A stretch of DNA of 64,000 nucleotides from Diphasiastrum complanatum (taxonomy: Eukaryota; Streptophyta; Lycopodiopsida; Lycopodiales; Lycopodiaceae): the NCBI GenBank assembly GCA_029204225.1, contig CM055101.1, positions 64,134,671 through 64,198,670 on the forward strand. The letters run 5' to 3'. Shown here piece after piece: positions 57,495-64,000 of the stretch (position 1 is the first letter of the stretch; every line of letters begins with the position of its first letter). The notes beneath the pieces are model-generated. The model made no database searches and was not told the DNA's origin. It saw only the letters and a list, made by a program, of their open reading frames with translations. Both the position numbers and the translations under genes were made by a program.

Positions 57495-58122
57495 ACAAGG
57501 ACCAACTCCCATCAGAGCATTTCCTTGGCGGAGCTTTAACAAATAGTTAGCGGAAGTACTTCTGCTAAATTTGGCGGCCGGAAAAAAAAAAAAAAATTTG
57601 GGCAGATTATTTCCGGCGCACGAGTTCCAAATCCTTTTCCCTCTTTTTTTCTTTTTTTTTTGAATCCTCCATTTGATTCAGGGAGAGGATTCCCAGCCAT
57701 CTTTTCAGCATTGATTGGAGGCTGTCCAGCGCCCTACTTCATCACATTTTTCAGCCATTGTTCCAGCAGAGTTTCAGCCATATTTCAGTTTTGATTGGAG
57801 GCTGTCCATCGCCCTATTTCATCACGTTTTCCACATATTTCCAGCCATATTTTCAGCATTGATTGGAGGCTGTCCAACGCCCACTTTCATTTTCCTTGTG
57901 GTCACATTTTCCAGACAGCTCTTCGCACACGCTTGGAGCTCTATCGAGAGGTATTTTTGCTGGTTTTTCCTTGCTTTCCACACCTTTTCTTGACATTTGT
58001 CATTTCCTTTCTTGCTCTTAGTGTCGTTTGTGTACCTAAAGCGTATTTGGGGACGACAAAAGTCCGCTCCCTCCGATATTAAGCTTTTCTTACACTCTCT
58101 TCACTTCCTGCATTCTTTGACC
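57495..58122 (+). other. Gypsy leader (copy 1) with 80-nt repeats
   Basis: It matches 62340-62898 from CATTTCCTTGGCGGAGCTTT onward. GCTGTCCAGCGCCC-type motifs lie at 57721, 57801 and 57869. A conserved block TTTGGGGACGACAAAAGTCC lies at about 58046, then gag at 58123. Confidence 0.7.
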
Positions 58123-59150
58123 ATGGATACTTCCCCTACATCTTCTGAGCCTCACATACCGTCTTCCACTTACCTTGACGAAGTACGGCATCAATTCCGA
58201 GATCATCTTAGGGAAGCCATGAGTGATGTACGCACTAATTTACGCCAGGAGTTACAAGAGACGTTCACTGCTCTTTCTGCCCAGATTGCTACACTATCAT
58301 TACAGTCCAGTGTTTCTCCACTATCTCCACCTGTTCCCCCACAACGTACATTTCCACCACCCGAGACTCCTTCATCTTCTGGTCCTTTGCCACGAGACTT
58401 TAAGGATAAGGTTCAGCTTACTATGTATTCTGGGTCATCCGATGGAAATGAACTCGAGAATTGGTATTCTAAGCTTGAGACCTACTTCCTTATGTTTCCT
58501 AAGACTGACATTCAGCGGATACATTTGGCTACTTTACATTTGGAGGGCCGTGCTGCTACTTGGTGGCGCATGTTTCGCCAGACGGCTTCACACCCTGGCC
58601 TTGCTAGTTGGACAGAGTTTATGACAGCACTCCGCCTAGCGATGATTGATCCTCGGTGGCTTATTTGACAGCGCGACATCTTTCGCAGTTTATCTCACAT
58701 TGGTGACTTGGCTGCTTATATGACACGGTTTACAAAGCTTTCCTATCTATTCCCAGATATTTCTACATTGGAGCTCATCTCTCGCTACGTTGCTGGTCTA
58801 CGAGGCGCACTCAGGTATGATGTTTCTTCTTTTTTTCGACTCACTCTTTCTCACGCCATCTCCCTTGCTACTGCACTGCAGCACAAGTACTCTCCCATCT
58901 CCTCCTCTGTTTCTCGTCCTTCGCATCCTTTCACACGTCCTATTTTTTCCTCTCCATCCTCTGCTAGTCCCACATCTGTCAGTTCACCTTCGTCCGCTCT
59001 TCCTTCTGCACCACGTCCTCCTTTTTCTCCTCGTCCTGTTTTTGTTCGTCGCTACTCACAGCTTGAGATGTCTGAGATCCGTGAAAAGCGCTTATGTTTC
59101 AACTGTAAGAGTCCTGATCATATCGCCCGTGATTGCCGACAGCCTGCCAC
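58123..59150 (+). pseudogene. Gypsy gag (copy 1)
   Basis: ATG 58123 opens a frame to 59538 with one stop (TGA, 58666). The N-terminus has a helical DEVRHQFRDHLREAMSDVRT. The Gag capsid region carries GNELENWYSKLETYFLMFPK, LEGRAATWWRMF and FPDISTLELISRYVAGLRGA. A Ser/Pro-rich stretch precedes the CCHC knuckle CFNCKSPDHIARDC at 59095. Gag and protease are in one frame, as in many plant gypsy elements. Confidence 0.85.
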
Positions 59151-59680
59151 TGCTACTGCCGTCTATTTCCATGATGCTGACACACCTGATGATAGTCCTG
59201 ATTCTGCCATATGCCTTCATATTCTTGATGATGACCCACCTGTCGATCAGTTTGCCACACCCACTGAGCCTGTTCTTGATCCCCCTGATCTAGCTGTATG
59301 CCATGCTCAGCTTGCCTATGCTACTTGGGCCGGTAAGCCGGGTCCACGCCATATCCGTCTTCGCGTACGTATCACTGGTCGTGAGTTTATTGCCCTTGTT
59401 GACACGGGTAGCACTCACTCGTTTCTCAGCAGTCATATTACTACACGCATTCGTGCTATGCCAGTCACTACGCCTCATCCCCTGCATGTTGAGGTTGCCA
59501 GCGCACACTCTTTTCCTAGCACGCAGATGTATCAGTAGCTTTCATATCGGATTTTGGAGACTTCCTTAGTCAGGCAGATTTTCATATTATTCCACTTACA
59601 CGGTACGATCTTATCCTCGGTGCTGATTGGTTTGCATCCCTTGGTGCGGTTACAGTAGACCTTCAGCAGCAGACATTGAC
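59151..59680 (+). pseudogene. Gypsy protease (copy 1)
   Basis: FIALVDTGSTHSFLSSHITT at about 59382 is a canonical aspartic protease site (DTG). After a stop and one-base shift at about 59538, YDLILGADWFASLGAV continues at about 59608. The same segment in copy B is uninterrupted. Confidence 0.8.
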
Positions 59681-60650
59681 ATTCTCTCATGATGGTACTC
59701 AGCATATATTTTCCGGTATTGATTCTCGGCAGGACTATCAGCTTATTTCTGGGAAGCAGTTCATACGGAGCCTCCCGAAGGCCCACTGTGCGGTTATTCT
59801 TTCTGTTCAGCCTATTGCGGATGCAACACCTTTGCCACAGGTATTTTTTGAACTGTTGCGTGAATTTGAGCATGTTTTTAGAGAGCCGACTCAGTTACCA
59901 CCTTTACGAGATGTCAACCACCATATAGACCTTCTTTCCTCTGCATCACCTCCTTCTCGTCCTCCTTTTCGTATGTCTATTGTTGAGCGCGAGGAAGTCC
60001 AGCGTCAGGTGTCTGATTTATTACGTCAAGGCCTTATTGTTCCTAGCCACAGTCCTTTTGGTGCTCCTGTTTTACTTGTTGATAAGAAGGATGGTACTAA
60101 ACGTCTATGTATTGATTATCGTGCTTTGAATAAACTTACTATCCGTAATCAGTACCCTATCCCTCATATGGATGACCTGTTTGACCAGTTAGGCCAAGCC
60201 AAGATCTTTTCTAAACTTGACCTCCGTTCCGGTTATCACCAAATTTGTATGCATCCTCCTGATGAGCACAAGACAGCTTTCCATACCCACTTTGGTCTAT
60301 ATGAGTTTCGTGTCCTTCCTTTTGCTGTTACCAATGGCCCGCCCACTTTTCAGAATGTCATGAATAGCATCTTTTGTCCTCTGCTTGGAAAGTGTCATTG
60401 TTTATTTTGACGATATCCTCATTTATAGCACCACTCTCTCTCTTCATGTTCAGCACGTTCGTTCTGTTTTTGTTTTGTTAGTTACTCATCATCTGTATGC
60501 TAAACGTTCTAAATGTTCTTTTGTTGTTGTACAAATCGAGTTTTTGGGCTTCTTTGTTACTAATGGTATTGTTCGTCTTGACCCTCTAAGGTCCGTTCTA
60601 TTCTTTCATGGCTTGTGCCTGTTGATGTTCATGATGTTCGTATGTTTCTT
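59681..60650 (+). pseudogene. Gypsy reverse transcriptase (copy 1)
   Basis: An open frame 59676-60410 contains GLIVPSHSPFGAPVLLVDKK, KRLCIDYRALNKLTIRNQYP, FSKLDLRSGYHQI and FGLYEFRVLPFAVTNGPPTF. A one-base shift at about 60400 then leads to VYFDDILIYS, the polymerase centre, and FLGFFVTNGIVRL. The reading ends in DVHDVRMFL at about 60650, where a deletion joins it to RNase H. Confidence 0.85.
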
Positions 60651-60865
60651 ATCGTGTTCCGTTTGATGTTTTTACTGATCACCAGTCACTTCGTTATTTG
60701 TATACACAAAAGGATCTTAGTGATCGTCAGTACCGTTGGCTTCAGTTTTTACAGTCCTTTCACTTTGATATTCATTATAAGCCTGGTAAAAGTAACGCTG
60801 CTGCTGATGCTTTGTCTCGTTTACCTGCTCTTACTTACAATGCAATGTTCTTTATAGCCAGGGAG
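60651..60865 (+). pseudogene. Gypsy RNase H end; integrase deleted (copy 1)
   Basis: FDVFTDHQSLRYLYTQKDLS and FHFDIHYKPGKSNAAADALS are the last RNase H blocks. The first catalytic Asp and Glu of RNase H and the whole integrase are absent, and the polypurine tract and LTR follow within 50 bp. The element could move only with help, if at all. Confidence 0.8.
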
Positions 60866-61320
60866 AGTTACGGTTTACAGGATACAGGCCTACTGGGCTA
60901 CTCTGCATATATTCCGCAGGCCTCTTTACATTTGCTGTTGGTTATGTATATTTCTGGTTACGCATTTTATATTAGTCATGTACAGGCCCCAAAGCCTTTT
61001 TATATGCTTATGACCCACACTGGGTCCTTTTTTATGACATTGATTGGCCTTGGGCCCTTATTATATGGTTATATGTGGAGTGGGGGCCCGTAGGAGGGCG
61101 CACTATTTTCCCTCCACATTTTGTCTCCCTTTACTTTTGAATTCCTATTTTAGGGTTCATTGGTAGGGTATTTATAGGGGCATTTGTACACTCATTTTTC
61201 AGATTATTGCTTGGGCTCTTCGTGGGAGAACCTATTGTCTTGTCTATTGCTTGTAGGGCTTTAGTCTATTGCTGTCTTTTATGCTTTATTGATTCAACAC
61301 CTGAGATTTTGATCATAACT
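60866..61320 (+). repeat. 3' LTR of gypsy copy 1, AG...CT ends
   Basis: It follows CAGGGAG and starts AGTTACGGTTTACAGG; it ends GATCATAACT. About 455 bp. It shares GAGGGCGCACTATTTTCCCT with the LTRs at 55408 and 61812 but is otherwise diverged. GGTATTTATAGGGG at about 61166 is TATA-like. Confidence 0.7.
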
Positions 61321-61808
61321 AGTGCGAGCAACAGTAGGTGGTGGTGGAACCGCAGTGGCAACTAGCGGACGCGATGGGACGGGATCCACCGGAATGGGTG
61401 CAGATGGGGGTGCGTGTGGCGGAACTGTCTGAGGGGCAAAGGGACTGGACGAGGATGCACTCCCTCTCCTCGTGCGTGCCAGCCAAGCAGGCAGCAACTC
61501 GGGGTCAACCACCTAAGGAGCGGTGCAAAATCGAAGAACACCCTCCAAAATGGTGTTCTCCCCCACCACAAGACGTGGCCGTAGGTGTCCAGAAGTCGCT
61601 GCCTGACGGGGACAGACATGCTGCCACAGGGGGCAGCATTCAGTGTGCCACCATTTTTGGCACGTGCGCCGAGCAGGTGGCCTTTAAGGCAAGTGAGGGT
61701 GGCAACGAACTCGAACAGGCAATATCGACAACGCACGATCTTTGCACCGGACTTGTTGGACTTGTCGGGAACCCGCTTGACAATGTCCACCTCGTCCCAC
61801 AGATCGGC
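61321..61808 (-). pseudogene. hAT BED zinc-finger N-terminus (X2)
   Basis: The minus frame begins LADLWDEVDIVKRVPDKSNK at the LTR edge, so the start codon is lost. A BED finger follows: VRCRYC, then KGHLLG and NAAPC as likely ligands. A Pro-rich linker follows after a frame change (PPHAPPSAPIPVDPVPSRPL). It ends where the gypsy LTR begins at 61320. Compared with X1 the linker between finger and Pro-rich part is longer. Confidence 0.6.
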
Positions 61809-61811
61809 AAG

Positions 61812-62203
61812 AGTTATGGACTCGGCTCATTACATTCGCCGCGTCCATTTACATTTACTTTACTTTATGCATAAGCAGGCCTTGGGCCCTTTTTTATTCA
61901 TTAGTCACACTTAGACTATATGGTTGGCCTTTGGCCTTATTATTCATTATTAGGCCATTCTTGGAGGGCGCACTATTTTCCCTCCCAGTTGGGCCCTAGC
62001 CACCGGAAGCTTCCTTTTAGGGCTTCCTCTTGGCTATAAGTAGGGAAACTGTGTCATTTGTTATTCAGCTGATGATATTGATCTCTCTCTTTCCTGCTTT
62101 CTAGGGTTAAGTCTTGCTTATGTGCTGCTTTCATAGCTTAAGTCTTGCTTATGTGATGCTTTCATAGCTTAGCTTTAGATCAGCTGTGGCTTTATTCGTA
62201 ACT
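61812..62203 (+). repeat. Gypsy LTR (copy B), AG...CT ends
   Basis: 392 bp, starting AGTTATGGACTCGG and ending ATTCGTAACT, nearly the same as 55408-55825 but with small deletions. Confidence 0.75.
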
Positions 62204-62215
62204 TGGTATCAGAGC
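62204..62215 (+). other. Primer binding site, tRNA-iMet type
   Basis: TGGTATCAGAGC, directly after the LTR. Confidence 0.85.
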
Positions 62216-62898
62216 ACTTTCCTCATTGCTGAATTTCAGATCTGATTTTCTACTTGGGTGCCCATTTTCCTTGCTGATTTTTCTCTCTTTGCTGAGGGCT
62301 TTCGTCTCTTTGCTTCAACAACATTCAGCACAGTTTGGAAGAGGACCAGCTCCCATCATTTTCCTTGGTGGAGCTTTAGCAGATAGTTAGCAGAAGTACT
62401 TCCGCTAAATTTGGCGGCCGGAAAAAAAAAAATTTGGGGCAGATTATTTCCGGCGCCCAAGTTTCAACCCTCCATCACCCATTTCCAGCTTGTTTGCAGG
62501 CTCTCCAGTGCCCAATTCCCTCGTCTCTTTCGTCCGTTCCTCCTTCCATTTTCAGCCCTCTTTTCACTTTTGTTGGCAGGCTGTCCAGCCGCTTCATACC
62601 TGTCACTTTCGTCCGTTTTTGTCTCCGTTTGCAGCCATTTTTCACACTTTGTTTGCAGGAGGCTGTCCATCGCCCATCCTCAACCAGATTTCACGAAATT
62701 CCGACTCCGTTTGATATTCCAATTTGTCACTTGCCTCCTGGCTGTCCAGCGCATTTTCACTGCCTTCATTTTCACTTTTTTTCATTTGCTGATTGTTGTC
62801 CCTTCTTAGTTGTGATAATAGTGGTTTTAATAGACTAATTTGGGGTGACGACAAGAGTCCGCTCTCTCAAGTTTTCGTCTATTCCTTCCACTATCATT
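62216..62898 (+). other. Gypsy leader (copy B) with 80-nt repeats
   Basis: GCTGTCCAGCGCCC-type motifs start at 62500, 62580, 62662 and 62741 (spacing 80, 82, 79). The conserved TTTGGGGTGACGACAAGAGT block lies at about 62840, 60 nt before gag. Confidence 0.75.
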
Positions 62899-63450
62899 AT
62901 GGCACATTCACCTACCCCGAGTGAGACTACTCATGAAACCTTATCCGATCAGTTTCGTCGCATGGATGAGACCCTTTCTGGCCTCGTTCTTCGCTTCGAT
63001 ACCGTTATGACCGGCTTTGCTACTATGCAGTCACAAATTGATTCTTTACAGCCTCATGGTCCTGGTAAAGCTCCTGTTTTTCCTTCATTTGGAACTCCCC
63101 CTCCATTTGGATTTCCTTCTTCCTCTACTAGTCAGCCTGGTGGTGGACCGATCATTCCACCTAACCCATCTCCTGGTTTCTTTTCACGTCCCCCACTTCC
63201 TGAGCCACACTTTGCTCGAGACTTTCGTGATAGGGTACAGCTTGCTACCTATTCCGGTTCCTTCTGTTCCAGCTCTCTCCATTGCCCCTTTGCCTCCTCG
63301 TCCTCCGACTCCTCGACCTGCTTTTGTCCGACGTTACACGTCTGCAGAGTTCGCTGATCTTCCGCAGAAGCGTCTTTGCTTTCGTTGTAAGAGTCCTGAC
63401 CATTTTGCCCGTGATTGCTGTCAGCCTCTCCCTACTACTACTGCTGTTTT
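62899..63450 (+). pseudogene. Gypsy gag (copy B), internally deleted
   Basis: ATG 62899 (MAHSPTPSETTHETLSDQFR) opens the frame. At YSGS (about 63255) the capsid region present in copy 1 (about 220 codons) is missing, and the frame changes. It resumes at PAFVRRYTSAEFADLPQKRL and the knuckle CFRCKSPDHFARDC (63378). Confidence 0.8.
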
Positions 63451-64000
63451 TTACCATGAGGGCACTACTCCAGATGATTCCGATATCTACATTCATATTT
63501 CTGATGAGCCTGACCTATCCTCTGAGCCTTCCACTAATCTACTTCCTGCTACTTGCCATGCTCAGCTTGCTTATGCTACTTGGACAGGGCGTCCTGGTCC
63601 TCGCTCCATTCGGTTACGTGTACGTATTACAGATCGTAAGTATATTGCTTTAGTTGATACTGGCAGCACTCATTCTTTTATTAGCAGTTATATCACTCAT
63701 CAGATACGTGCTTCACCTATTCCTGAGGCTTCACAGCCTCTCACAGTTGAGGTTGCCAGTTCCCATTCTTTTCCTAGTTCTCAGATGTTTCAGCATTTAC
63801 CATACCGCATTGGAGATTTTTTTGGACAGGCAGATCTTTACATTATTCCTATGCAGTGTTATGATCTTATCCTTGGTGCTGATTGGTTTGCATCTCTTGG
63901 AGCCGTTACACTGGACTTGACACAGCAGACATTGACATTTGTACTTGATGCAGTTACACACTCACTTGTTGGCATTGATTCTCAGGGAGACTTCCAATTG
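63451..64000 (+). pseudogene. Gypsy protease (copy B), runs off window
   Basis: IALVDTGSTHSFISSYITHQ at about 63643 and LILGADWFASLGAVTLDLTQ at about 63867, in one open frame to the window end. RT should follow beyond 64000. Confidence 0.8.

Larger units (their letters stand above)
49569..61808 (-). mobile_element. hAT-type element X2, interrupted by gypsy elements
   Basis: The left end has CGTCCG-rich tips (49569-49620), with CAGGGGTGCGTCCGCG at 49590 resembling a hAT terminus. The arm 49629-49830 matches X1. Transposase pieces lie on the minus strand at 50739-52830, 54596-55405 and 61321-61808. A charged plus-strand ORF with 85-bp repeats lies at 53281-54094. Gypsy DNA occupies 55408-61320, and an LTR starts 4 bp beyond the BED end. 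The right terminus is lost. Confidence 0.5.

Overview
The window looks like nuclear DNA of a land plant with a large, repeat-rich genome. The evidence is plant-type Ty1/copia and Ty3/gypsy retrotransposons primed by initiator-Met tRNA (TGGTATCAGAGC sites), hAT DNA transposons, long GA/CT microsatellites, and a host gene of the chloroplast FKBP type whose intron is about 7 kb and full of retroelements. The sequence alone does not fix the species. The long retroelement-filled intron would suit a gymnosperm, fern or other large-genome lineage. Almost everything else is decayed mobile DNA.

Layout. 1-13.2 kb is a nest of LTR elements. It holds a copia LTR with PBS and a 5' gag-protease stub, an unrelated LTR, and three diverged copies (A at 4.6-6.3 kb and B at 8.0-9.6 kb on +, C at 11.3-13.2 kb on -) of one coiled-coil, gag-like or extra-ORF protein that I cannot assign to a family. 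Each copy runs straight into an LTR-like sequence that opens with a short hairpin. 13.3-17.9 kb is a 5'-truncated copia element on the minus strand. 17.9-20.5 kb holds minus-strand gene-like fragments and an 85-bp tRNA-promoter insertion with perfect 15-bp target duplications. 20.5-26.5 kb is a second copia locus in which two different copia copies are joined and the integrase region is present twice. 26.6-27.3 kb is an inverted second copy of the gene-like fragment. 27.3-33.8 kb is mostly unrecognised, with one decayed copia integrase.

33.8-37.1 kb (X1) and 49.6-61.8 kb (X2) are related hAT-type elements. Their transposase parts (BED finger, DUF659/dimerisation regions, AT-hooks) are on the minus strand. 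Both also carry a charged plus-strand ORF preceded by 85-bp tandem repeats. Between them lies a minus-strand FKBP-type peptidyl-prolyl isomerase gene (exons at 47,706-47,780, 40,625-40,714 and 39,993-40,071, in perfect reading frame). Its long intron holds a chromodomain gypsy relic, an oppositely oriented LTR with PBS, and another gypsy relic. 55.4-64.0 kb holds at least three partial gypsy copies. Their LTRs appear to end AG...CT, their leaders carry an approximately 80-nt repeated motif, and their coding regions carry internal deletions (one lost the whole integrase).

The only plausible functional host gene seen is the FKBP gene. The most novel-looking items are the A/B/C protein family, the X-element charged ORF with its repeat array, the gypsy leader repeats, and the miniature tRNA-promoter retroposon.
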